Source of the DNA: Betaproteobacteria bacterium
GTDB lineage: Bacteria > Pseudomonadota > Gammaproteobacteria > Burkholderiales > Burkholderiaceae_C
Direction: 5' to 3'
DNA: 64,000 bases
Assembly: GCA_947453725.1 (NCBI GenBank)
Contig: CANGHH010000019.1
Location: forward strand, 1 to 64,000
Position numbers and translations under genes: made by a program. The notes under the pieces are model-generated. The model saw only the letters and a program-made list of their open reading frames with translations. It did no database searches and had not been told where the DNA came from. This document shows, one piece after another, positions 46,669 through 55,181 of this stretch (positions are counted from its first letter, which is position 1; every line of letters begins with the position of its first letter).

Positions 46669-48432
46669 ATGAAGCAAACACCCGTCACCAACCTGCCGGC
46701 GCGCGCCAGCCGCTGGCTCTGCGCCGCCGTGGCCACCACCCTGACCGCGGTGCTGGTCGCCTGCGGTGGCGGCGGCAGCACGCCCGTCACCGGGGTCGAG
46801 GTCCAGAAAGTGCGCCCGCTGAGCGCCGAGTTCACCACCCGCAAGGCGATCAACTACTCGCCTTTCCGGACCTTCAACCGCGACACCGAGGTCGTCACCA
46901 AGGCGAACATCAAGCAGGACCTGGACCTGCTGGTGGCCGGCGGCTTCAAGCTGATCCGCCTGTTCGACAGCTCGGACATGGTGGCCAAGCAGACGCTGGA
47001 AGTCATCCGCGACAACAGCCTGGACGTCAAGGTCTACCTCGGCGCCTACCTGCAGGGTTACGGCAACAGCAAGAGCAGCGGCAACGACGCCGAGGTGGCG
47101 CGGGCCATCGCGCTGGCCAACCAGTTCACGGCCATCGTGCTGGCGGTCAGCGTCGGCAATGAAATGCTGATCTTCGACTACAACAAGATCGACAGCCCGG
47201 CCACGCTGGCCGGCTACATCACCCGGGTGCGCAACGCGATCAACCAGCCGGTGACCACCGACGACAACTACGGTTTCTGGAAGACGGCGCCGCAGTCCAT
47301 CACCGACACCGTCGACTTCGTCGCGCTGCACACCTATGTCGAGCAGGACACGCTCTACGCCGCCGGCCTGTGGGACTGGCAGCAGCTCGGTACCGCGCCG
47401 GCCGGCCGCGCCGCGGCGATGATGGACGCAGCCATCGCGGCCACCAAGGTCCAGTACAACGCGGTGCGCAGCTACCTCGACTTTGCCGGGCTGGCGCACC
47501 TGCCCATCGTCGTCGGCGAGACCGGGTGGCATGCGGTGAACACCGGCAACTCGGGTGGCAACCTGCCCTTCCGCGCCAGCCCGGCCAACCAGAAGATGTT
47601 CGTCGACCGCCTGCGCAGCTGGGAAGCCGCCGACCGCACCGGCGCCGGCCCGCGGACCGTCTTCGTCTTCGAGGCTTTCGACGAACCGTGGAAGCTGGAC
47701 GACAACTTCTGGGGCATGTTCACCGTCGACCGCAAGGCCCGCTGCGCGATCCAGGCACTGAAGACCAACAACAGTGCCGCCGGCAGTGCGACCTGGGTCT
47801 GGGACACCTCGTCGCCCTGCGACGCGGCCAGCGCGCTGTACTTCCAGACGCTGAGCGTGGGCACGGCGGTCAGCGCCAGCCGCTTCACGATCTTTGCCGA
47901 CGGCGTCACCGCCGGCGAGGCCATTCAGACTGGCGGCGACTGGGCGGCCTTCGGCAAGCAGACCGGCGGCGTCACCGCCGACCGGCCGCTGACCACGGCC
48001 ACCTTTGCGCCGGGCGATGCGCCGCAGAGCCTGGAGATCACGCCGACGCCGGCCGACTACGGCTGGGGCGTGCTGCGCTACGGCCCGGCCAACAACCTGT
48101 CGGGCTTCTCGGGCGGCAGCATCACGGCCTGGATCAAGACCACCGGCTACCCGGGCAAGATCGAGATCGGCATCAGCACCGACACCGAAGACCGCAAGGG
48201 CGCCGAGGCCTACCTGCAGCTCTCACCCGGCGACTACAGCTACTGCAGCACCGGGGCCTGGTGCAAGGTGACGATTCCGGTATCGGCCTTCGTCGCGGTG
48301 AATCCCAAGCTCGACCTGCGCGCCGTGCTGCTGCCCTTCGTCATCGCCGACCGCTACAGCTTCACTGGCAAGGCGCTGAACACGATCGGTCTGCCCAAGG
48401 TCTACGTCGACTCGATCTACTGGTCGAAGTGA
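46669..48432 (+). CDS. GH17 glucanase-like lipoprotein with C-terminal beta-sandwich
   Basis: This 587-residue protein has a signal peptide with lipobox VLVAC (Cys32). A GH17 catalytic TIM barrel (about 55-385) has proposed acid/base Glu165 in SVGNEML and nucleophile Glu284 in VVGETGWH. EAFDEPWK near 345 is typical of bacterial GH17. The C-terminal region (about 400-587) is a putative carbohydrate-binding beta-sandwich ending KVYVDSIYW, similar in style to the modules of the 39.9-42.6 kb lipoprotein. It probably cleaves or transglycosylates beta-1,3-glucan at the membrane. ATG 46669 is chosen because it gives a proper lipoprotein signal. Confidence 0.93.
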   Translation: MKQTPVTNLPARASRWLCAAVATTLTAVLVACGGGGSTPVTGVEVQKVRPLSAEFTTRKAINYSPFRTFNRDTEVVTKANIKQDLDLLVAGGFKLIRLFDSSDMVAKQTLEVIRDNSLDVKVYLGAYLQGYGNSKSSGNDAEVARAIALANQFTAIVLAVSVGNEMLIFDYNKIDSPATLAGYITRVRNAINQPVTTDDNYGFWKTAPQSITDTVDFVALHTYVEQDTLYAAGLWDWQQLGTAPAGRAAAMMDAAIAATKVQYNAVRSYLDFAGLAHLPIVVGETGWHAVNTGNSGGNLPFRASPANQKMFVDRLRSWEAADRTGAGPRTVFVFEAFDEPWKLDDNFWGMFTVDRKARCAIQALKTNNSAAGSATWVWDTSSPCDAASALYFQTLSVGTAVSASRFTIFADGVTAGEAIQTGGDWAAFGKQTGGVTADRPLTTATFAPGDAPQSLEITPTPADYGWGVLRYGPANNLSGFSGGSITAWIKTTGYPGKIEIGISTDTEDRKGAEAYLQLSPGDYSYCSTGAWCKVTIPVSAFVAVNPKLDLRAVLLPFVIADRYSFTGKALNTIGLPKVYVDSIYWSK

Positions 48433-49793
48433 GCGCCCGGCACGGCCTGCCCAGGCTGCTTTCGTGGCTGAGCTGCCGTGACGGCGGCGCCCGGCTGGCG
48501 CCGCAGCCGGAGACGGCCTGGCACGCAGGCCCCGCCCCGGCGGGGCCTTCGGTCTTCGTCGATCCGGCGCGCCGCATGCAGACGCTGCTGGGCTTCGGCG
48601 GCGCCTTCACCGAGGCCGCAGCGATCACCTGGCAGCAGCTGGCGCCAGCGGCCGCCGACGAATTCCTGCGCGCCTGCTTCAGCCCCGGCGAAGGCCACGG
48701 CTACACCCTGTGCCGCGTGCCCATGGGCAGCAGCGATTTCGGCCTGGGCAACCACGCCCACGCTGAAACGCCGGGCGACTTTGAACTCGTCAGCTTCAGC
48801 ATCGCCCGCGACCGCCGGCACATCCTGCCGCTGATCCACGCGGCGCAGGCGGTGGCTGGCCGGCCGTTGCAGCTGCTGGCTTCGCCCTGGAGCCCGCCGG
48901 CCTGGATGAAGACCACCGGCGCGATGAACCACGGCGGCCGGTTGCGGCCCGAATGCCGGGCTGCCTGGGCGCAGTGCTACGTCAAGTTCATCCAGGCCTA
49001 CGCGGCCGAGGGCGTGCCGATCTGGGGCGTCTCGGTGCAGAACGAACCGCAGGCCGTGCAGCGCTGGGACTCGTGCATCTACAGCGCCGAGGAAGAGCGC
49101 GACTTTGTCCGCGACCACCTCGGCCCGGCGCTGCACGCGGCCGGTCTGGCCGAGGTGAAGGTCGTCGTGCACGACCACAACCGCGACGAGTTGCTGCAGC
49201 GCGCCGCCACCATCTACGCCGACCCCGAAGCCGCGAAGTACGTCTGGGGCGCCGGCTTCCACTGGTATGTCGAAGACCATTTCGACCACGTGCAGCGCCT
49301 GCACGACGCCTGGCCCGACAAGGCGCTGCTGTTCACCGAAGGCTGCCAGGAAGGCGGCCCGCACCACGGCGCCTGGGCACTGGCCGAGCGCTACGCGCGG
49401 TCGATCATCCAGGACCTGAACCACTGGACCGTGGGCTGGATCGACTGGAATCTGCTGCTCGACGAACGCGGCGGGCCCAACCACGTCGGCAACTACTGCA
49501 GCGCGCCCGTGCTGGCCGACGCCAGCCGCGCAGCCCTGCATTTTCAGAGTTCCCACGCCGCCCTGGGCCACTTCGCGCGCTTCATGCAGCCCGGTGCGCA
49601 GCGCGTGCTGTGCGCCGCCACGCGCGAGTCCCTGGAGTGCACCGCGGCCGTCAACCCCGACGGCCGCCTGGCCGTGGTGCTGCTGAACCGCAGCGAAATC
49701 GCCCTGGATTTCAACTTGCAGCTCGGCGCTGACCATGCCGCCCTGCACCTGCCCGCTCACGCCCTGCTGACGATCCAGGCTGACGCCGGCTGA
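48429..49793 (+). CDS. GH30 beta-glucosidase/glucanase, cytoplasmic
   Basis: This 454-residue glycoside hydrolase begins at GTG 48429, which overlaps the GH17 stop (GTGA). GH30 landmarks are QTLLGFGGAFTEAAA, YTLCRVPMGSSDF, LLASPWSPPAWMKT, acid/base Glu206 in VSVQNEPQ and nucleophile Glu304 in LFTEGCQE. A C-terminal beta domain (about 385-454) has VVLLNRSEIALDFNLQL. No signal peptide is seen, so it should act on imported oligosaccharides. It ends 25 bp from the end of the convergent operon. Confidence 0.92.
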   Translation: MSARHGLPRLLSWLSCRDGGARLAPQPETAWHAGPAPAGPSVFVDPARRMQTLLGFGGAFTEAAAITWQQLAPAAADEFLRACFSPGEGHGYTLCRVPMGSSDFGLGNHAHAETPGDFELVSFSIARDRRHILPLIHAAQAVAGRPLQLLASPWSPPAWMKTTGAMNHGGRLRPECRAAWAQCYVKFIQAYAAEGVPIWGVSVQNEPQAVQRWDSCIYSAEEERDFVRDHLGPALHAAGLAEVKVVVHDHNRDELLQRAATIYADPEAAKYVWGAGFHWYVEDHFDHVQRLHDAWPDKALLFTEGCQEGGPHHGAWALAERYARSIIQDLNHWTVGWIDWNLLLDERGGPNHVGNYCSAPVLADASRAALHFQSSHAALGHFARFMQPGAQRVLCAATRESLECTAAVNPDGRLAVVLLNRSEIALDFNLQLGADHAALHLPAHALLTIQADAG

Positions 49794-49818
49794 GTATCCC
49801 CGGCGCGCCGGCCAGCCT

Positions 49819-50757
49819 TCAGGGCGCCTGCCAGATGCGGACGTGGTCGATTTCCAGTGTGACCGGGAAGATGGCGTCGTCCACCGAGCCCCCCAGCGTG
49901 CCGCCGATGGCCAGGTTCAACAGCAAGTATTGCGGCGCGTCGAAGGGCCAGGTGGTCTTGCCGGCACGCGGGTTGGCGTAGCGGTAGTAGACGACGCCGT
50001 CGAAGGCCAACGCGATCTCATCGGCCGTCCAGTGCAGCTGGTAGTTGTGGAAGGCGGTGCTGCCGCAGGCATCGGGCACCAGCACCGCGCCGCCCGTGCC
50101 GGTGCCGCCACTGGCCTGGGTGTGCACGGTGCCGAAGACGCGCGTCGGGTTGCTGCCGACCTGTTCCATGATGTCGAGCTCGCCGTCGTCGGGCCACAGG
50201 CCACCGGTGCCCAGCGTCCAGATCGCCGGCCAGGTGCCACGCCCGCAGGGCAGCCGGGCCCGCACTTCGAAGTAGCCATAGGTCCAGGCCGCCTTGCCGC
50301 GTGTGATGAGCCGCGCCGAGGTGTAGCGCTGACCGCCCCAGTCGGCGGCACTGCTCAGGCTTTCGCGCCGCGCCGTGATGCGCAAGGTGCCGCCGCTGAC
50401 CTGTGAGTTCTCCAGCCGGTTGGCCGCGTAGTACTGCAGTTCGTTGTTGTACCAACCGAGGCGGTTGCGCTCGGTGTCGTAGTCCCAGCGCGTCGCGTCG
50501 GGCAGGCCGTCGACCGTGAATTCGTCGGCCCAGACCAGGCGGTAGTTGGCCGGCACATAGGCTGGGTTGGGGGAGGGTGCCGGTGCCGGTGCTGGGGCAG
50601 GGGCAGGGGCAGGGGCAGGAGCCGGTGCAGGAGCCGGTGCGGGGGCCGGTGCGGGGGCCGGGGCCGGGGCCGGCGCTGCCGCCGTGATCGTCGCCTCCCC
50701 GCCGCCGCCACCACAGGCTGCGAGTGGCAGCAGGAACACCAGCAGGGCCCGGCTCAC
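49819..50757 (-). CDS. GH16 endo-beta-glucanase lipoprotein with Pro-Ala linker
   Basis: This 312-residue protein has a very short signal peptide with lipobox PLAAC (Cys15), five Gly, and a linker of about seventeen Ala-Pro repeats (about residues 27-58). The GH16 jelly-roll domain has catalytic Glu189, Asp191 and Glu194 in GELDIMEQVG, and RITARRESL and NELQYY as usual for laminarinase-type members. The long stiff linker would hold the enzyme away from the membrane. The start is GTG 50757, overlapping the transporter stop (GTGA). Last gene of the reverse operon. Confidence 0.93.
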   Translation of the reverse strand: MSRALLVFLLPLAACGGGGGEATITAAAPAPAPAPAPAPAPAPAPAPAPAPAPAPAPAPAPSPNPAYVPANYRLVWADEFTVDGLPDATRWDYDTERNRLGWYNNELQYYAANRLENSQVSGGTLRITARRESLSSAADWGGQRYTSARLITRGKAAWTYGYFEVRARLPCGRGTWPAIWTLGTGGLWPDDGELDIMEQVGSNPTRVFGTVHTQASGGTGTGGAVLVPDACGSTAFHNYQLHWTADEIALAFDGVVYYRYANPRAGKTTWPFDAPQYLLLNLAIGGTLGGSVDDAIFPVTLEIDHVRIWQAP

Positions 50758-52190
50758 GGCGCTCCGGTACCCAGCTTGCGCCGCTGCAGTTCGGCGTTGA
50801 CCTCCATCGCGCGCTGCTCGTCCAGGTCGTAGTTGCGCATGATCCACAGGGCCAGCAGCGTGCCGACCATGGGCACGCCGGAGTAGAAGAGCCGCAGCCC
50901 CTCCACCGCGCCGGCGGGCTGCACCGCGGCGCCCGGGTTGAAGGCCACGAAGGACATGATGGCCCCGCTCGCCAGGCCGGCGACGGCAAAGCCGAGCTTG
51001 ACCATCCACCAGTAGATGGCGCCGAAGATGCCTTCGCGCCGCTTGCCGGTGGCCAGTTCGTCGAGGTCGCAGACGTCGGCCGTCATCGACATCATCAGCG
51101 TGAACAGGCCGCCGATGCCGAAGGAGAAGAAGGGCAGCGCGAACATGAACAGCCAGGGCTTGCCGGGCACCATCAGCAGCCACAACAGGGCGTAGCCGAT
51201 GAGGGATATGCCCTGCGACAGCATGAAGGCGTTCTTCTTGCCCATCTTCTTGGACATCCGCGCCACGGTGGGGATCACGGCGAAGGTGGTGACCAGCGCG
51301 CCGATGCTGCCGAACAGCGTGGGCCAGATGCCCGCAGCCGCCGTGTCGCCCTGGAAGAGGTGGTAGACGACGATGAAGAAGGAAAACGCCGCCACCGTGT
51401 TGAAGGCGTTGAAGATCAGGAAGGTGGCGAAGCACAGCTTGCGGAAGGGTGCACAGCCGAAGGCCTCCTTGAAGCCGATCAGCAATTCCCTGAAGCCCAT
51501 GCCGATGTTCGCCAGGGTCAGCGGAGCGAGGTGTGTGTCGTCCCGGGTCGATCGGCTGGGCAGGAAGATGGCCGGCACCATGGCCAGCAGCATGCACGCG
51601 ACGCCGACCCAGACCGACAGCGTGCGCGCGGCCGAGTCGGCGTTGGCGAACCACTTGGGGTCGTACATCACAACCCAGAACCAGGGCGCGATGACCCAGG
51701 CCCATTGGCCGATCCACTGCGCCACGGCCATGATGCTGGTGCGCTCGTGGAAGTCGTCGCTCATCTCGTAGCCCATGGCCACGTAGGGGATGCTGAACAC
51801 GGTCAGCCCGGTGAAGAAGACCAGCGACCAGAGCAGGAAGTAGACGAAGTTGTAGCTCAGGCCGTCGGTGCGGTGCAGCTGCCACATCGCCACGAAGGCG
51901 ACGCCCATCAGCACGGCGCCGACGAACACGTACTGCCGGCGCCGACCCCACTTCGACCGCGTGTTGTCGGAGACGAAGCCCATGATCGGGTCAAGGATCG
52001 CGTCGTAGGCCCGCGGCAGGAAGAACAGGATGCCCCACATCCAGGTCGGGAAGCCCATGTCCTGCACCAGCACCACCATGAAGATGCCCAGGGCGGCCGG
52101 GAACATCTGGTTGGCCAGCATGCCCAGCCCGAAGGCGACCTTCTGGCCGAACGGGACCTTGTGGGGCGGGCTGGCGGCAGGTTCAGTCAT
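50754..52190 (-). CDS. MFS glycoside:cation symporter (GPH family)
   Basis: This 478-residue inner-membrane protein has about twelve hydrophobic helices. The GPH-family signature DAILDPIMGFVSDNTRSKWGRRR falls between helices 2 and 3, and DVCDLDELATGKRREGIFGA in the second half. It should import glucosides or short beta-glucan oligosaccharides with protons or sodium. In the middle of the glucanase operon it is the only transporter and links the periplasmic and cytoplasmic enzymes. ATG 52190 is preferred, since the upstream open frame is antisense-like. It is followed with 4-bp overlap by the GH16 lipoprotein gene. Confidence 0.92.
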   Translation of the reverse strand: MTEPAASPPHKVPFGQKVAFGLGMLANQMFPAALGIFMVVLVQDMGFPTWMWGILFFLPRAYDAILDPIMGFVSDNTRSKWGRRRQYVFVGAVLMGVAFVAMWQLHRTDGLSYNFVYFLLWSLVFFTGLTVFSIPYVAMGYEMSDDFHERTSIMAVAQWIGQWAWVIAPWFWVVMYDPKWFANADSAARTLSVWVGVACMLLAMVPAIFLPSRSTRDDTHLAPLTLANIGMGFRELLIGFKEAFGCAPFRKLCFATFLIFNAFNTVAAFSFFIVVYHLFQGDTAAAGIWPTLFGSIGALVTTFAVIPTVARMSKKMGKKNAFMLSQGISLIGYALLWLLMVPGKPWLFMFALPFFSFGIGGLFTLMMSMTADVCDLDELATGKRREGIFGAIYWWMVKLGFAVAGLASGAIMSFVAFNPGAAVQPAGAVEGLRLFYSGVPMVGTLLALWIMRNYDLDEQRAMEVNAELQRRKLGTGAP

Positions 52191-52249
52191 GTTGTGCTTT
52201 CTGTAGTGAGGCGTTCCACGGGCCTGCGCGCTGGCAGCTGGCTGGCCGC

Positions 52250-53200
52250 TCAGGCGGGCTGGGGCAAGGCCAGCAGGTCGGCGTACAGCGACTGCATGAC
52301 CAGCTTGGGCTTTCGGTCCACCGTGAACAGGCCCCAGTGCTTCTCGGGTTCCAGCGGGTCGGGCGAGCCCTTCCACGTTTCGTCGAAAGCCTCGAAGACG
52401 AAGCACAGCAGGCCTTCGGCGCGCGTCCAGTCCATCAGGTCCTGGTAGTAGATGGCCTGCAGTTCCTGCACCGCGTGTTCGGCGTTCATGCCGCGGCCGT
52501 TGCTGTTGGTGCACCAGCCGGCTTCGGTGATGACGATGGGCTTGTCCGGGTACAGCCGCGCCACGCTGGCCAGGTTGTCCTTGGTGTAGTCCAGCGCCTC
52601 GTGGATGTGCTTGTATTCCCACACCGGGTAGGTGTGCAGCGAGATGAAGTCGAGCTCGGCCACCAGGTCGCGCAGCTTGTGCTGCCAGGGCACGTAGTTT
52701 TCGCAGAAGGTGACGGGCTGGCGCACGGCGGCCTTCACGCGCCTCACGTGCTCGATCATGCGGTGCACCGGCACGAAGTGGTCGGTCCAGTCGACGGTGG
52801 CCTCGTTGCCCACGGCTACCGAGAAGACGATGGCCGGGTAGCGCTGGGCCAGCGCGATCAGGCGGTCCACTTCGGCCTCGTTCTCGCGCGCGCTGGCTGC
52901 CAGCTGCGCTTCGCTGAAGGTGCCGCCCCAGGGGCAGCCGAAGTTGTTCATCTCGGCGCCCAGGTAGGCGCCCAGCATCACCCGGAAGGGTAGCTTGTGC
53001 GCTTCGATGACCTCCAGCACGCGCTCGGCGTGCGGGCTGCAGTCGTACAGGCGCAGCAGCGGCCAGTTCCGCTGCAGGATCAGCAGGTCTTCCAGGATCT
53101 CGTCCGGCGACGGATAGCTGCGCTCGTTCGGGCTCTGGCCGTCGCGGTAGCCGCTGTAGCAGATGGCATTCCCCGCGGGCAGGTGCAAGGACGGCTTCAT
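52250..53200 (-). CDS. GH17-family glycosidase, cytoplasmic (copy 2)
   Basis: This 316-residue bare TIM-barrel enzyme has no signal peptide. The proposed acid/base Glu133 is in SVAVGNEATVDW, the nucleophile Glu226 in VITEAGWCTNSNGRG, and FEAFDETWK and HWGLFTVDRKPK are near the end. Bacterial GH17 members of this short type hydrolyse or transfer beta-1,3-glucosyl units, so this one probably trims imported laminarin oligosaccharides. The start overlaps the upstream GH17 gene by 4 bp. A 59-bp gap separates it from the transporter gene. Confidence 0.92.
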   Translation of the reverse strand: MKPSLHLPAGNAICYSGYRDGQSPNERSYPSPDEILEDLLILQRNWPLLRLYDCSPHAERVLEVIEAHKLPFRVMLGAYLGAEMNNFGCPWGGTFSEAQLAASARENEAEVDRLIALAQRYPAIVFSVAVGNEATVDWTDHFVPVHRMIEHVRRVKAAVRQPVTFCENYVPWQHKLRDLVAELDFISLHTYPVWEYKHIHEALDYTKDNLASVARLYPDKPIVITEAGWCTNSNGRGMNAEHAVQELQAIYYQDLMDWTRAEGLLCFVFEAFDETWKGSPDPLEPEKHWGLFTVDRKPKLVMQSLYADLLALPQPA

Positions 53201-54258
53201 GGCGTGGCCCCGAACCTCAGCGCGGCGTCCGGGTCAGGACGCTGGAATTTGGGCCGCCCGTGGGCGTCCCACAGACCCCAGCAGGCGCCCACGTCGCCCT
53301 CGGCGCCGACCTTCCAGGCTTCGTCGAAAGCCGAGAAATAGAACAGCTCGATGCCTTCGTCACGGGCCCAGCGGGCGGTGTCGACGAAATACTGCATCGC
53401 GCCCTCGCGAGAGGGCACGGCGCCCTGGAAAGCGCTGCCCTGGTTGGGCCAGCCGGTCTCGCTGATCAGCACCCGCTTGCCAGGCGCCGCGGCGCGCGTG
53501 CGCGCCAGCATGGTCTGCATATAGGCCAGCGCCTGTTCGCGCGGGCAGCCTTCCCAGAAGGGGTAGCAGTTGCACATCACCACGTCGCAGGCGGCGGCGA
53601 TGCGGGGGTGCTTCTCGAACAGGAAGTAGGCGTCGACATAGCCCACGGGCACGCCGGGCAGGGCGTCCTTCACGCGCTGGATGCAGCCGAGCAGTGCGTC
53701 TTCGCTCATGTCCTCGCGCAGCATCACCTCGTTGCCCACGGCCACGATGTCGGCGTGGCCGGCGCGGGCGACTTCGATGACACCCTGGATCTCGCGTTCG
53801 TTGATCTCGGCGTCGGTGCCCAGCCAGGCGCCGACCAGGGTCTTCAGGCCCAGCTCGTGCGCCAGGCGCGGGGTCTGCTCGTGGCCGTCGGTGCAGGAAA
53901 AGCTGCGCACCCAGCCGGCGTGCGGCCGCAGGATGGCCAGGCGTTCGCGGATCTGTGCCTCGCTGACCTGCGATCCCGGCCGCTGGCCTTCCAGGTAAGG
54001 GCTGAAGCACAGGCCGTGGACGCCCTTCTGAAGCGTGGCGCGGAAGTCGGCGGCCAGGGCGCTGGTGGCCTCGGTGGTCCATACCTCGGGGCCGCTGCGC
54101 GTCCGACTGCCCCGGTCGATGGCGCTGGCCTGTGTCGCTGCGCCGCCAGGCGTTTGCTGCTGAGCGTGCGCCAGGCTGCCGTGGTCCTGGGTCTGCGCGA
54201 GCGTCGCGTTCAGCGCGGCGTTCGGCGCAGCGTTCAGGGGTGAGCCGGGTCGTGACAT
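53197..54258 (-). CDS. GH17-family glycosidase, cytoplasmic (copy 1)
   Basis: This 353-residue GH17 enzyme has acid/base Glu177 in IVAVGNEVML and nucleophile Glu268 in VLISETGWPNQG. The first 70 residues are low in complexity (rich in Ala, Gln and Ser), belong to no domain and are not a signal peptide. The catalytic part starts near LQKGVHGLCFSPYLEG. It is only distantly alike to the neighbouring GH17 genes, so the three copies are not a recent triplication. It lies 9 bp behind the GH16 gene. Confidence 0.92.
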   Translation of the reverse strand: MSRPGSPLNAAPNAALNATLAQTQDHGSLAHAQQQTPGGAATQASAIDRGSRTRSGPEVWTTEATSALAADFRATLQKGVHGLCFSPYLEGQRPGSQVSEAQIRERLAILRPHAGWVRSFSCTDGHEQTPRLAHELGLKTLVGAWLGTDAEINEREIQGVIEVARAGHADIVAVGNEVMLREDMSEDALLGCIQRVKDALPGVPVGYVDAYFLFEKHPRIAAACDVVMCNCYPFWEGCPREQALAYMQTMLARTRAAAPGKRVLISETGWPNQGSAFQGAVPSREGAMQYFVDTARWARDEGIELFYFSAFDEAWKVGAEGDVGACWGLWDAHGRPKFQRPDPDAALRFGATP

Positions 54259-54267
54259 GGTGTCTCC

Positions 54268-55179
54268 TCAAGCCTTCTTCTTGACTTGCCAGGGGAACTG
54301 GCCCTTGCCGATGGGTTTGGTGGGGCCGTAGCCGCCGACCTTCTCGTAGACGCGCACGTAGTCGACCACCAGTTCGGCGGGGAAGCGCGTGGCCTCGTCG
54401 GGTGCGCCGGGAAAGTTGCCGCCCACGGCCACGTTCATCACCAGGTAGAAGCGCTGGTCGAAGGGCGCCGGCCAGGGGTTGAGGTCGGCGGCTTTCCGGG
54501 CTTCGACGCCCTGGCCGTTCTTCAGCTGGCTGCAACTCCACCAGTGCTGGTGGCTGCCGGTCTGCACGCCGTCGACATAGAAGCGGATCTCGCCCGGCTC
54601 CCACTCCACGGTGTAGACATGCCAGTCGGCCACGGTGCTGCCGTTCGGCAGCGGGTACACGGTGGTGATCAGCGTGCGCTTCGGGTGGGTCGAGCCGAAG
54701 TGGATGCTGTTGAGCACCTCGTGCGGCTTGTCGCCGACGATCTCCATCAGGTCGATCTCGCCGCTGGCCGCCCAGCCGCCGTAACGGTCGTCCTGCGGCA
54801 GCATCCAGAGCGCCGGCCACAGGCCCTTGCCCCAGGGCACCTGGGCGCGGAATTCGACACGGCCGTACTGGGTGGTGAACAGCGGTGTGCCGTCGCGCTG
54901 GCGGGTCTTCAGCCGCGCCGAGGTGTAGCCGCAGCCATGCAGCGCTTCCTTCCGCGCGCGGATCGTCAGCCGCCCGTCCTTGACCGCCGCGTTGGCCGGC
55001 GCATCGGTGTAGTACTGCAGTTCCTCGTTGCCCCAGCCCGGGACCCAGGCGTGGTTCTTGTAGTCGTAGAAGCCGTTGCCGATGTCGAAGTCCCACTTCG
55101 TGCGGTCGATCTCGCTGCCCTCGAATTCGTCGTGCCAGACCAGCTTCCAGCCCGGCACCTTCTGTGCAGCATGTCCCAT
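54268..55179 (-). CDS. GH16 endo-beta-1,3-glucanase (laminarinase type), no signal peptide
   Basis: This 303-residue GH16 jelly roll has catalytic Glu141, Asp143 and Glu146 in GEIDLMEIVG, GNEELQYYTDAPANAAV, and GLWPALWMLPQDDRYGGW. The N terminus MGHAAQKVPGWKLVWHDEFEG carries no export signal, which is unusual because GH16 laminarinases are normally secreted. Either it works on imported oligosaccharides or the start is misjudged. A longer open frame to 55362 adds nothing resembling a signal peptide. ATG 55179 is 2 bp behind the GH1 stop. Confidence 0.92.
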   Translation of the reverse strand: MGHAAQKVPGWKLVWHDEFEGSEIDRTKWDFDIGNGFYDYKNHAWVPGWGNEELQYYTDAPANAAVKDGRLTIRARKEALHGCGYTSARLKTRQRDGTPLFTTQYGRVEFRAQVPWGKGLWPALWMLPQDDRYGGWAASGEIDLMEIVGDKPHEVLNSIHFGSTHPKRTLITTVYPLPNGSTVADWHVYTVEWEPGEIRFYVDGVQTGSHQHWWSCSQLKNGQGVEARKAADLNPWPAPFDQRFYLVMNVAVGGNFPGAPDEATRFPAELVVDYVRVYEKVGGYGPTKPIGKGQFPWQVKKKA

Positions 55180-55181
55180 CG

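Noticed and set aside
50570..50690. Short tandem repeat as a CRISPR-like or minisatellite array
   Set aside because: The units are 6-bp variations encoding Ala-Pro in the GH16 frame, with no spacers.
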